A stretch of 15,103 bases of DNA from JBCDBH01 sp039184055 (GCA_039184055.1 JBCDBH010000122.1:1-15103); one strand, 5' to 3'; shown: positions 6,412-13,683, counted from the first letter of the stretch. Numbers and translations: made by a program. The notes: generated by a model from the letters alone, not told the origin.

Positions 6412-7500
6412 TCAGAGGTTGCCGCGACGCGCTTGCTCGCGCTCGAGCGACTCGAAGAGAGCCTTGAAATTGCCTTCGCCGAAACCACGCGCGCCTTTGC
6501 GCTGAATGATCTCGAAAAAGAGCGTCGGACGGCTCACCACGGGTCGAGTGAAGATCTGGAGAAGGTAGCCTTCTTCATCGCGATCGACCAGGATCCCGAG
6601 CTCGCGCAGCGGCTCGATCGCCTCGTCGATTTCGCCGACTCGATTGGGCAGCTCCTCGTAGTAGGTGTCGGGAACGTCGAGAAATTCGACGCCATGAGCT
6701 CGGAGATGACGAACGGTCTTGACGATGTCCTTGGTCAGCATCGCCAGATGCTGGACGCCCGGGCCACCGTAGTGATCGAGGTACTCTTCGATCTGACTCT
6801 TGTTGCGTCCTTCGGCGGGCTCGTTGATAGGGAATTTGATCGAGTACGAGCCGTCGGACATGACGACGCTCATCAAGGCGCTGTACTCGGTCGAAATCTG
6901 GTCGTCGGTGAATTGGATGAAGCGCCGGAAGCCGAGCACGTTGCTGTACCAGTTGGCCCAATGCTCCATCTTGCCGAGCTCGACATTGCCGACGATGTGG
7001 TCGTAACGCAGCAGACCGGCGTCGGGGTTGTCGACCTCGGCGATCTCGAAGCCGGGTAGGAACGAGCCGGCGTAGTCGCCACGGGAGACGAAGGAATGCA
7101 AGGTGTCGCCGTACGTCTTGATCGTCGATACGCGCACCGTGCCCTGGTCGTCGCTGAGGTCGTGTGGCTCGAAAGCCGGTTCGGCGCCCCGCTCGACGGC
7201 GACACGAAACGCCTCGTCGGCGTCGTCGACGTGAAAGGCGATGTCACGGACACCGTCACCGTGTTGGCCGACGTGCGCGCCGATTTCACTATCCGGATAG
7301 AGCGCCGAGGTGAGAATCAGACGGGATTGGCCCTGAGCCAGAACATAGGAAATGGCGTCGCGGCGCCCGGTTTCCAGACCCGAGTACGCGATCTGTGAAA
7401 AACCGAAAGCGTGGCAGTAATAGTGCGCGGCTTGTTTGGCGTCGCCGACCCACATCTCGACGTGGTGGATCTTGCGAAAACGAAGAGGTTGCTCGCTCAT
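6412..7500 (-). CDS. hpd: 4-hydroxyphenylpyruvate dioxygenase
   Basis: 362 residues, ATG at 7500 with GGGAG upstream. The enzyme converts 4-hydroxyphenylpyruvate and O2 to homogentisate and CO2. It has two vicinal-oxygen-chelate (glyoxalase-like) halves. The Fe(II) facial triad is in the C-terminal half: H168 (YDHIVGNV), H251 (VQHLAMLT) and E330 (LFFEIIQRKG). The C-terminal gating helix GARGFGEGNFKALFESLE is intact. The first half carries FRKIHHVEMWVGDAKQAA. Fixed 4-hydroxymandelate synthase differences cannot be excluded by eye, but adjacency to hmgA argues strongly for HPD. An upstream in-frame ATG at 7542 would add 14 unlikely residues and lacks a good RBS. Confidence 0.95.
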   Translation of the reverse strand: MSEQPLRFRKIHHVEMWVGDAKQAAHYYCHAFGFSQIAYSGLETGRRDAISYVLAQGQSRLILTSALYPDSEIGAHVGQHGDGVRDIAFHVDDADEAFRVAVERGAEPAFEPHDLSDDQGTVRVSTIKTYGDTLHSFVSRGDYAGSFLPGFEIAEVDNPDAGLLRYDHIVGNVELGKMEHWANWYSNVLGFRRFIQFTDDQISTEYSALMSVVMSDGSYSIKFPINEPAEGRNKSQIEEYLDHYGGPGVQHLAMLTKDIVKTVRHLRAHGVEFLDVPDTYYEELPNRVGEIDEAIEPLRELGILVDRDEEGYLLQIFTRPVVSRPTLFFEIIQRKGARGFGEGNFKALFESLEREQARRGNL

Positions 7501-7523
7501 CGATCTCCCTTCCCATGTAGCCC

Positions 7524-7549
7524 GCTCGCGGGGCGGGTCCACCGCGAGC
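7524..7549 (-). promoter_or_regulatory. Hairpin in the hpd 5' leader
   Basis: GCTCGCGG and CCGCGAGC form a perfect 8-bp stem around a 10-nt loop. It sits about 24 nt upstream of the hpd ATG and 10-15 nt before its RBS. It could be part of the untranslated leader. No U tract follows on the minus strand. Confidence 0.4.
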
Positions 7550-7608
7550 TTTCATACCTTTCGACGAGCGCCGGAGCGGCGATCTCGTGAGCTATCGTGA
7601 GAGTTCAA

Positions 7609-7645
7609 TCTAGCATAGAGACGGTTGCGTCCTGTCTCACGGCCG
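7609..7645 (-). promoter_or_regulatory. Weak candidate promoter for hpd-hmgA
   Basis: On the minus strand TGAGAC is followed at 16 bp by TATGCT, a plausible weak sigma70 pair just after the DUF3467 stop. The pair is flanked by the short inverted repeat GAGAC/GTCTC. The 160-nt gap between the DUF3467 gene and hpd suggests hpd has its own promoter, but this one is not strong. Confidence 0.3.
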
Positions 7646-7660
7646 CGTCGTCATCGCGGC

Positions 7661-7951
7661 TCAATTCACCGGGGTTTGACTCCCTGGCTCGGGGGCTTCG
7701 ACGATCGGTCCGAACTGTTTTTCGTACTGCTCGACGTGGTTGGCGAGCGCCCGGAGGAGACGCTTTGCGTGTCCCGGGCTGGTGATCACCCTGGCGGTCG
7801 CGGCACCGTGAGGGGGCACGACGTTGATGAAGTCGAAGACCATCTCTTCGCGCGTATGGGTGATGCGAACCAGATTGGCGTAACGACCCTTGATCTCTTC
7901 GTCGCCGTATTTGACGTTGATCCGGGGCGCAATCGGGGTTTCGTCGGCCAT
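7661..7951 (-). CDS. DUF3467 family protein
   Basis: 96 residues, ATG preceded by an excellent RBS (GAGAGGAGG). The sequence matches what I know of DUF3467: IKGRYANLVRITHTREEMVFDF and FINVVPP in the first half, then RVITSPGHAKRLLRALANHV and a Tyr/Glu-rich helix. No enzyme motif, signal peptide or TM segment is present, so it is probably a small cytosolic protein. The family has no established function to my knowledge. It sits between wzt (42 nt upstream on the transcript) and hpd (160 nt downstream). Family members are often found as stand-alone genes, so the neighbours may not indicate its role. Confidence 0.8.
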   Translation of the reverse strand: MADETPIAPRINVKYGDEEIKGRYANLVRITHTREEMVFDFINVVPPHGAATARVITSPGHAKRLLRALANHVEQYEKQFGPIVEAPEPGSQTPVN

Positions 7952-7972
7952 GGATGCCTCCTCTCGGAATGA

Positions 7973-7992
7973 CGATCGGCTCGCGCCGATCG
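7973..7992 (-). terminator. Hairpin directly after wzt, possible weak terminator
   Basis: CGATCGGC, loop of 4, GCCGATCG: a perfect 8-bp stem starting one base after the wzt stop. On the minus strand the downstream bases are TCATTCC, so the U tract is poor. It may terminate partially or protect the 3' end of the transporter mRNA, while the DUF3467 gene RBS lies only about 20 nt further on. Confidence 0.45.
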
Positions 7993-7993
7993 C

Positions 7994-9388
7994 CTAGTCT
8001 TTGCTCGGGGTCCGTTGCCAACTGACGCCGGACGAGAAGCGCCAATCGTGCTCGGGTACGTAGAGACCGACGCTGTCGCTCGCCGCGGTGACCGAAAAGG
8101 CGAGCAGGCGGCGACGGTAGTCGTAGGGCGCGCCGTCGCGAGCGTGAACCGCGACGTCGATGACGTACTCACCAGGCCCCAAGCGAAGCCGAGGGCAGGT
8201 CAGCCGGACCGTGATCTCTCCAGGCTCGAGCCGCTCGGGCTCGAATCCGGCGAGATCCGTATTCGTACCCCACACTTCGATTTCGCGTGGTGTTTTGATG
8301 CCGACCCCGAAGACGAAATCGTCGAAGCTCTCGAATGCGCGGACGGTGAGCTCGAACGTCACTTCGCTTCCCGAGGTGACGTGATAGTTCTCTTCACCGT
8401 CCACCAGGAGCCGTACGTGTTCGATCCGCGCGGCGCCGGAGCCCCAGCGCAATACATCGTCTTCTTCGTCGACGGGATCCGTGGTCGGTTGCACTTCCGC
8501 ACTGGTCTCGTCCGTCTCGTCCGGAGTCGGCTCGCCGCTCGTTGCCTCGTCAGGATCTGAAGCGTCACCGTGCTCACGCTGCTCTTTCGCCTCGCGATGC
8601 TCGCGACTCTCTTCCTCGGCGACCGCCTGGCGGTAGGCATCGGCGACCCGACGAGGATGACCGCTCAATCGAAGTCGTCCCTTGTCGAGCCAGATGGCGC
8701 GATCACAAACGTCTTCGATCTGTTTGAGCGAATGCGATACCAAGAGCAGCGTCTTGCCACGCGCCAGCATCTCTTCGATCCGTCGCAGGCACTTGTGCGC
8801 GAACGCCTCGTCGCCGACCGCCAAGACCTCGTCGACCAGGAGCACGTCGGGGTCGGTGTGGATCGCCACCGAGAATCCGAGTCGCACGTACATGCCCGAC
8901 GAGTAGTGTTTGACCGGCTCGTCGATGAAGTCGGCGAGACCCGAGAAGGCGACGATGTCGTCGAAGCGCTCGGCGATCTGCCGCCGCGAAAGACCGAGCA
9001 CGGCGCCATTGATGAAGATGTTCTCGCGTCCCGAGATCTCGGGATGAAATCCCGCGCCGAGCTCGATCAAAGCCGCCAGTCGTCCGTTGACGGCGACGGT
9101 TCCCGAGGTAGGACGGAGGATGCCCGCGACGATTTTGAGCAGGGTCGATTTCCCCGAGCCGTTCGAGCCGATCAACCCGACCGCTTCACCACGACCGACC
9201 GTGAACGAGATGTCCTGGAGCGCCGGAATGGACTCTTCGGCGGATAGACCCTGGATCAGGCTGCGATCGAGCAAAGCGCTCTTGAGGGTGCGCAGCTTGT
9301 GACCGGCGGCCGTGCGTCGGTAGCTCTTGAAGAGCGTCTCGACTTCGATCGTCGGCTGATCGCCCCAATCGTCCGTGTCGACCTTCAT
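7994..9388 (-). CDS. wzt: Polysaccharide ABC exporter, ATP-binding subunit (Wzt-like)
   Basis: 464 residues. The N-terminal ABC domain has Walker A GSNGSGKST (74-82), signature YSSGM (162-166), Walker B DVLLVDEVLAVGD (181-193) and H219. An extended N-terminal segment before the Q-loop, and SGRENIFINGAVLGLSR, are typical of the O-antigen/teichoic acid subfamily. A charged Glu/Asp/Thr/Pro linker (about 255-312) leads to a C-terminal beta domain (about 315-464) of the Wzt_C type, which in characterised exporters binds the polysaccharide's terminal modification. This domain suggests a chain-terminated glycan as substrate. It overlaps wzm by 4 bp (ATGA). No glycosyltransferase gene is in view, so the glycan is unknown. 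Confidence 0.93.
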   Translation of the reverse strand: MKVDTDDWGDQPTIEVETLFKSYRRTAAGHKLRTLKSALLDRSLIQGLSAEESIPALQDISFTVGRGEAVGLIGSNGSGKSTLLKIVAGILRPTSGTVAVNGRLAALIELGAGFHPEISGRENIFINGAVLGLSRRQIAERFDDIVAFSGLADFIDEPVKHYSSGMYVRLGFSVAIHTDPDVLLVDEVLAVGDEAFAHKCLRRIEEMLARGKTLLLVSHSLKQIEDVCDRAIWLDKGRLRLSGHPRRVADAYRQAVAEEESREHREAKEQREHGDASDPDEATSGEPTPDETDETSAEVQPTTDPVDEEDDVLRWGSGAARIEHVRLLVDGEENYHVTSGSEVTFELTVRAFESFDDFVFGVGIKTPREIEVWGTNTDLAGFEPERLEPGEITVRLTCPRLRLGPGEYVIDVAVHARDGAPYDYRRRLLAFSVTAASDSVGLYVPEHDWRFSSGVSWQRTPSKD

Positions 9389-10185
9389 GCCGCTTCCACC
9401 AAGGTGTCGCGGAGCCGCTCGTAGAGGGTCGCCGACAACCACCACGTGACGCCTGAAATCGCGATCATCGCGATCCACAATTCGATCTTGGGTACACGCC
9501 CGTAGAACACCGATTCTTGGTAGGCGAGCATGTAGGGCGTCATCGGATTGGCGGCCACCAGGGCATGGACCGGTGGGATCCCTTTGAGCGTGTCGAGCTT
9601 GTAGAGGATCGGCGTCATGAAGAAGCCGATTTGCAGGATGTTGGCGAGGATGTCTTTGACGTCTTTGAAGTGGACCTGTAGCGCCGCCGTGGCGACCGCG
9701 AGACCCGCGATCAAGGGAAGCTGGAGCAGGATGATCACCGGCAGGAGAATGAAGGTCCAACCACCGACGTCATAGCCGAGCTGCGCGGCGACCACGAAGG
9801 CGAGCGCGATCACGGGCAGGGCAAAAAGAAAGTGCACCAGGTTGGCGAGCACCGGGACGACCGGGAGCAGCTCGGTCGGAAAGGTCGCCTTGCGGATCAA
9901 ACCGGCGTTGGCGAGCAAGGACGCCGCGCCTTCCATCCACGATGTCTGGATCCAGATCCACGGAAAGAGCCCGGTGACCAGGAACAGGCCGTAGGGGTCG
10001 ACGCTGGCATCACGTGGTTGAAAGATGGTGCTGAATACGAAGGTGTAGACGAGCAACATCAGCACTGGATTGACCAGTGACCAGAGGTAGCCGAGCATCG
10101 AGCCCCGATATCGGGCCTTGAGCTCACGACTGGTGAGAATGACGAGTAGCGCGCGATGGCGCAGGAGACTTTTCGCGACGGTCAT
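9385..10185 (-). CDS. wzm: Polysaccharide ABC exporter, permease subunit (Wzm-like)
   Basis: 266 residues of the ABC-2 type. The hallmarks are LLVILTSRELKARYRGSMLG with YLWSLVNPVLMLLVYTFVFS (about 14-50), a GLFPWIWIQTSWMEGAASLLANAGLIRKATFP amphipathic section, and six hydrophobic segments. HFKDVKDILANILQIGFFMTPILY (about 172-195) and NPMTPYMLAYQ are also characteristic. With Wzt it would move an undecaprenyl-linked polysaccharide across the inner membrane. The ATG at 10185 has no recognisable Shine-Dalgarno; a small hairpin (10190-10203) occupies that place. It lies 55 nt after the binding-lipoprotein gene. Confidence 0.93.
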   Translation of the reverse strand: MTVAKSLLRHRALLVILTSRELKARYRGSMLGYLWSLVNPVLMLLVYTFVFSTIFQPRDASVDPYGLFLVTGLFPWIWIQTSWMEGAASLLANAGLIRKATFPTELLPVVPVLANLVHFLFALPVIALAFVVAAQLGYDVGGWTFILLPVIILLQLPLIAGLAVATAALQVHFKDVKDILANILQIGFFMTPILYKLDTLKGIPPVHALVAANPMTPYMLAYQESVFYGRVPKIELWIAMIAISGVTWWLSATLYERLRDTLVEAA

Positions 10186-10189
10186 GTAG

Positions 10190-10203
10190 ACGCCGAGCGG
10201 CGT
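10190..10203 (-). promoter_or_regulatory. Hairpin in place of an RBS before wzm
   Basis: ACGCC, loop GCTC, GGCGT directly precedes the wzm start with 4 nt between. No GGAG-like sequence is seen within 15 nt of the ATG. It could dampen initiation or be bypassed by coupling to the upstream gene, but it is small and may be chance in GC-rich DNA. Confidence 0.3.
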
Positions 10204-10240
10204 GACTCCGTGTGACGGCCACCGCCGCCGGCCGGGGGTC

Positions 10241-11473
10241 TCAGCTGTCGCCCATCTGCTCCGCTTTGGCGTCGATCTGCTTCATGCGATCGAGCAATTC
10301 CTGCTTCTTACGCATGATCTCGCGCCGCTTCTGCTCCATCAGATCGTCGTAGCCAAAGACCGAGAGGTCGGAATCGATGGTGTAGACCCGAGGAAATTTG
10401 GTGACGTCGCCTCGTTCGTCGAATTGCAGGCTGCCGGTGACGCCCGGAAACTCTTTGATGGCGCGCAGGCCGTCACGGGTGTCGCTCGGTAGCTGAGGTG
10501 GCACCTCGCGAAAGGCGCCGAAAAGGACGTTGGCGGCGTCGTAGCCATGAGCGGCGAAGATGTCCGGTTGCTCGCCGTAGGCCTGCTGATAGGCGTCGAC
10601 GAAGGTGCGGATGTGCGCGTAGTCGCTCTCCACCTCGAAGACCGACTGGGTGAACACGACACCCGAAGCCGCTTCACCCGCTTCGGCGATGGCGCCCGAT
10701 GTGGAGAAGGCGTGCGTGGTGAGGACCTTGCCCGCGTACTGAGCGTTGTGCAGCTTGCGAATCAAGCTCACCACGCCGGGCTCGTAGCCGGCGAGGTAGA
10801 CCGCGTCCGGAGCGAGGGTCAGGATGCGGTCGATAAAGCCGGTGAACTCACTGGTGTTGGGCGGATATTCGATGACCTCGACGATCTCACCACCGTAACG
10901 CTCGAATTCCTTCGCGAAGACTTCTTGAATGCCACGGCCCCAGGTCTGCTGCTCGGCGACCACCACCATTTGCCCCAGGCTCAGACTCTCGGCGGCGAAC
11001 GCCGCCATCTTGTTGGCTTCGACGAGGTCCGAGGGAAAGACGCGGAAGAAATTGCTCGACGCACCGGTGAGCTCGGGAGCCGAGGCGGTGGGCGAGATCA
11101 GCACGCGATCGTTGCCGTCGGCGATATCGACCATGGCGAGCGCTTCACCCGAGGTCACGCCACCGATCGCCGCCATGGCGCCACTGCGGTAGAGCTCTTG
11201 GAGAATCTGCGCGGCTTTTTCGGGATCGCTCTCGGAGTCGCGGAATTCGAGCTCGACGTCGATCGCAAAGGTCTTGTCCGCCAGGATCTGCTGATAGGCG
11301 ATCTCGATTCCTTGTCGAACCGGCTTGCCGTAAATGGCGAGTGGGCCAGTCTCGGGAACGACGACACCGATCTTGACGGTGTCGGACGAGCAGCCGGTCA
11401 CGAAAAGGCTCGCAACACCGAGCACGCTCAGGGTCAAGAGGGTGATCAGAAGACGGGTCGTTGTCGAGCTCAT
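10241..11473 (-). CDS. Periplasmic ligand-binding lipoprotein, Leu/Ile/Val-binding (LivJ) type
   Basis: 410 residues. A lipoprotein signal peptide is evident: MSSTTTRLLITLLTLSVLGV, then a lipobox VTGC with C28. The rest is a type I periplasmic binding fold (Peripla_BP_6): VKIGVVVPETGPLAIYGKPV, IGGVTSGEALAMVDIA, SPTASAPELTG, and VYLAGYEPGVVSLIRK. Relatives bind branched-chain amino acids, amides or other small ligands; the ligand cannot be told here. The final 35 residues (DDLMEQKRREIMRKK onward) form a charged helix or coiled coil that is unusual for this family. The ATG at 11473 has GAGG upstream. No livHMGF genes are present; the next genes are wzm and wzt. Confidence 0.88.
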   Translation of the reverse strand: MSSTTTRLLITLLTLSVLGVASLFVTGCSSDTVKIGVVVPETGPLAIYGKPVRQGIEIAYQQILADKTFAIDVELEFRDSESDPEKAAQILQELYRSGAMAAIGGVTSGEALAMVDIADGNDRVLISPTASAPELTGASSNFFRVFPSDLVEANKMAAFAAESLSLGQMVVVAEQQTWGRGIQEVFAKEFERYGGEIVEVIEYPPNTSEFTGFIDRILTLAPDAVYLAGYEPGVVSLIRKLHNAQYAGKVLTTHAFSTSGAIAEAGEAASGVVFTQSVFEVESDYAHIRTFVDAYQQAYGEQPDIFAAHGYDAANVLFGAFREVPPQLPSDTRDGLRAIKEFPGVTGSLQFDERGDVTKFPRVYTIDSDLSVFGYDDLMEQKRREIMRKKQELLDRMKQIDAKAEQMGDS

Positions 11474-11573
11474 GTGTGCCTCGCGAAAGATCGATCGTCG
11501 TCGAAAGGTACGTTGTCGTGGGTATCGAGTCGAAAAGCGTCGCTGAAGTCGTGGCCGAATCGGCACGAACGCT

Positions 11574-11602
11574 TTTCTAGCCGAGCCCTGATGGACTGTC
11601 AA
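11574..11602 (-). promoter_or_regulatory. Sigma70-type promoter of the lipoprotein-wzm-wzt genes
   Basis: On the minus strand TTGACA (11602-11597) is a perfect -35 and, 17 bp on, TAGAAA (11579-11574) is a 4/6 match to the -10. Initiation would fall at about 11567, giving a 5' leader of about 94 nt. A 10-bp palindrome ATGCTAGCAT (11609-11618) lies 6 bp upstream of the -35 and might be a regulator site. Confidence 0.6.
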
Positions 11603-11657
11603 GGCAACATGCTAGCATCCATGGTGTCGATCGGCGTTTCTTTCCCGCGCCATCCGT

Positions 11658-11672
11658 TGGCCGAAGCGGCCA
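11658..11672 (+). promoter_or_regulatory. Small inverted repeat upstream of dusB
   Basis: TGGCCG, AAG, CGGCCA: a 6-bp stem 58 nt upstream of the dusB start. No clear plus-strand promoter was found in 11603-11730. The element may be chance. Confidence 0.25.
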
Positions 11673-11730
11673 CGGTCATCCATCTTCGACCACTGTCGCT
11701 CCCGAAAAGTTCCCCCCATCGGTACTCGTC

Positions 11731-12714
11731 ATGTTGCAAATCGGTTCCGTTGCAGTCGATCCACCGCTTTTTCTGGCTCCCATGGCCGGTGTGACCGATC
11801 GTGATTTCCGTCTCATCATTCGACGGATCAGTGGGGTCGGTGTGGTCTCGATGGAGTTCATCTCGTCGAAAGGGCTGGTCGGAGGCGAGAAGCGCTGGCA
11901 GCGTCTGATGCATTTCGCGCCGGAAGAGCGACCGCTGGCGATCCAGATCTATGGCTCCGACGCCGCGACCATGGCCGAGGCGGCGCGTATCGTCGAGTCG
12001 TTGGGTGCCGATATCTGCGACATCAACATGGGCTGCCCGGCGAACAAAGTGCTGAAGGGCTGCGCTGGCGCCGCCTTGATGGGCGATCTCGAGCTCGCCG
12101 AGTCGATCATCGCCGAGGTACGACGCGCCGTGTCGATTCCGGTGACGGTGAAATTCCGTCTCGGTCTCGACGATCACCGACGCAACTACATCGAGCTGGG
12201 CAAGATCTGTGAGCATCACGGCGTCGCCGCGGTGACCCTGCATGCGCGAACCGCGCGTCAGATGTTTCGCGGCGCGGCGGCGTGGCCGGAGATCGCGGCC
12301 TTGAAAGAGGCCTTGACGATCCCGGTGATCGGCAACGGCGATGTGCTCACTGCCGAGGACGCCGTCGACATGTTGCGCACCACCGGTTGCGACGGGGTGA
12401 TGATCGGTCGTGGCGCCACCCGTGATCCCTGGATTTTCCGCCACACCGCCAACCGTCTCGCCGGTGAGGAGATGGCAACGGTGTCGCTCGCCGAGCGTCG
12501 GGCGCTGATCGTCGACCATTTCAACACCGTGATCGAACGGGAAGACGACAAGACGGCGTTGCACAAGCTACGTACCTTTACCAATTGGTATAGCCGCGGC
12601 TTGCCCGATGGGTTGTCATTGCGTCGCCGCCTACAGGATCTGAAGTCGGCACACGCCATTCTCGAGGCCGTCGAGCATTTCGTGGACGCGCTGTTGCTCG
12701 ACGAGGCGGCGTGA
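11731..12714 (+). CDS. dusB: tRNA-dihydrouridine synthase (DusB-like)
   Basis: 327 residues. Dus enzymes are FMN- and NADPH-dependent and reduce uridine to dihydrouridine in tRNA D loops. A TIM barrel is indicated by LAPMAGVTDRDFR (15-27), QIYGSDA (72-78), the catalytic motif DINMGCPANKVLKGCAG with C102, VTVKFRLG, VTLHARTARQMFRG, IPVIGNGDV and GVMIGRGATRDPWIF (FMN phosphate binding). The C-terminal helical domain (about 245-327) with LRTFTNWYSRGLP is that of the DusB/nifR3 group. The exact substrate position is not provable from sequence. The ATG at 11731 has no strong RBS. The stop overlaps the next start by 4 bp (GTGA). Confidence 0.9.
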   Translation: MLQIGSVAVDPPLFLAPMAGVTDRDFRLIIRRISGVGVVSMEFISSKGLVGGEKRWQRLMHFAPEERPLAIQIYGSDAATMAEAARIVESLGADICDINMGCPANKVLKGCAGAALMGDLELAESIIAEVRRAVSIPVTVKFRLGLDDHRRNYIELGKICEHHGVAAVTLHARTARQMFRGAAAWPEIAALKEALTIPVIGNGDVLTAEDAVDMLRTTGCDGVMIGRGATRDPWIFRHTANRLAGEEMATVSLAERRALIVDHFNTVIEREDDKTALHKLRTFTNWYSRGLPDGLSLRRRLQDLKSAHAILEAVEHFVDALLLDEAA

Positions 12715-13193
12715 GCACGAGCTTGCCCAGCGCATCGGCCGGCGATCGTGAGCATCGCGTGCAGGTCGATCTCGACGGTGATGGCGCGATGGCGGCGCTC
12801 GCCACGGTGGTCGACGATTGGGGTGGCCAGTGGGAACGCGAAGGAACGAGCGCGCGTCTCGTCTTGCCGATCCGGTCGGGTCTGCGGGTCGGGCTGATGG
12901 CCGGGCGTGTGTGGACCGAGCCGTCCGACGAAGGCGTCGAGATCGTCTTGCGAGAGGAAAAGCGTGACGATCGAGTGCAATGGCCGGCGGTGATTTGTCT
13001 CGCGCTCGGTTTGGCGGGAGGGTTGGTCACCATCGTCGCGCCGATGTTTCCGGTGTTGGTGCCGCTGATTCCGGTCGCCTTGATCTTGGCCTTCGCGTCG
13101 TGGCTGTTGATCGTCACTCAGCTCAAGAATAGCGGTGTCGAAGAGCTCTTCGAACAGCTCGTCTTGGTGAGCCAAGTCGAGCCGCTGGAATAA
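12711..13193 (+). CDS. Small two-TM membrane protein, unknown function
   Basis: 160 residues, starting at GTG inside the dusB stop (GTGA overlap), so probably translated by coupling. Residues 1-90 form a soluble domain with alternating polar and hydrophobic strands (RVQVDLDGDGAMAALATVV, WEREGTSARLVLPI, GLRVGLMAGRVW). Two hydrophobic helices follow at about 91-110 and 114-137, split by a Pro-rich turn, then an acidic C-terminal helix (NSGVEELFEQLVLV). I do not recognise the family. No catalytic motif is visible. The two helices with a short hairpin suggest that both ends face the same side, probably the cytoplasm. Confidence 0.8.
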   Translation: MSTSLPSASAGDREHRVQVDLDGDGAMAALATVVDDWGGQWEREGTSARLVLPIRSGLRVGLMAGRVWTEPSDEGVEIVLREEKRDDRVQWPAVICLALGLAGGLVTIVAPMFPVLVPLIPVALILAFASWLLIVTQLKNSGVEELFEQLVLVSQVEPLE

Positions 13194-13225
13194 GATCCAT
13201 CAAGAAAGCGGTTGTTGGTAGTGTA

Positions 13226-13260
13226 GGCGGATCGCATCCGCGCTTGCCACGCGATCCGCC
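13226..13260 (+). terminator. Hairpin downstream of the dusB operon
   Basis: GGCGGATCGC (13226-13235) and GCGATCCGCC (13251-13260) are a perfect 10-bp inverted repeat with a 15-nt loop. An alternative inner hairpin, GCGGAT-CGC-ATCCGC (13227-13241), competes for the left arm. The bases after it, ACGTTCTTTG, are only weakly U-rich. Its position, 32 nt after the stop and 68 nt before tmRNA, suits transcription termination. Confidence 0.45.
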
Positions 13261-13327
13261 ACGTTCTTTGCCAACTCAACCGTTCAACCACGCGTCGTCC
13301 ACCGGATCGACGCGAAGCAGAGCTTTC

Positions 13328-13683
13328 GGGGGCGCACTGGATTCGACGAGGAACATGGCAGCCCCGGGAATGCGTGTCGGACTCCATCCGTCAACTGGAG
13401 ACTTTACAACTGCCAACGACAACGTTGCGCTCGCGGCTTAATTAACGCCGTGCGTCGAAACGGAGGGCCCTGATCTACGGCACCCGTCTAGACGTCACTT
13501 GAAGTAGATCGAATGGCTCGGAACCGCCTCGCTTCCGGGTCAGGATCAAACGCGAGGCTGGTCAGCGCGCCGGGTTGGTCTTTCACCCAAGCGAGCTGAC
13601 GAGATGATGAAGCAAAGACTACACACGTAGACGTTCCGGGATGCGTTTTTCGGACGTGGGTTCGATTCCCACCGCCTCCACCA
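13328..13683 (+). ncRNA. ssrA: Transfer-messenger RNA (tmRNA)
   Basis: 356 nt. The 5' end GGGGGCGCACTGGATTCGAC and the 3' end GGTTCGATTCCCACCGCCTC with CCACCA are diagnostic. The acceptor GGGGGCG (13328-13334) pairs with CGCCTCC (13673-13679) with one G-U, followed by ACCA with CCA encoded. The one-piece form is clear from the order: tRNA-like 5' part, tag frame, pseudoknot region, tRNA-like 3' part. It rescues stalled ribosomes with SmpB, which is not encoded in the window. The mature 5' end is inferred from the acceptor stem. Confidence 0.97.
13412..13441 (+). other. tmRNA proteolysis tag reading frame
   Basis: Resume codon GCC at 13412, then AAC GAC AAC GTT GCG CTC GCG GCT and TAA at 13439-13441, encoding ANDNVALAA. 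It ends in the ALAA degron recognised by ClpXP-type proteases and begins AND as in E. coli (ANDENYALAA), but has nine residues rather than ten. The upstream ACTTTACAACT corresponds to the usual resume-setting segment. Confidence 0.88.

Noticed and set aside
5184..6467. Long plus-strand open frame (427 codons) opposite hmgA
   Set aside because: It is a GC-rich antisense shadow. The minus strand encodes a clear homogentisate dioxygenase with RBS and motifs.
9389..9760. N-terminal extension of the wzt frame
   Set aside because: The upstream residues are out-of-frame wzm sequence. The ATG at 9388 in the ATGA overlap begins a normal Wzt.
10547..11794. Long plus-strand open frame (415 codons) opposite the binding lipoprotein
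   Set aside because: It is antisense to a clear lipoprotein gene, overlaps the dusB start, and has no recognisable domain.
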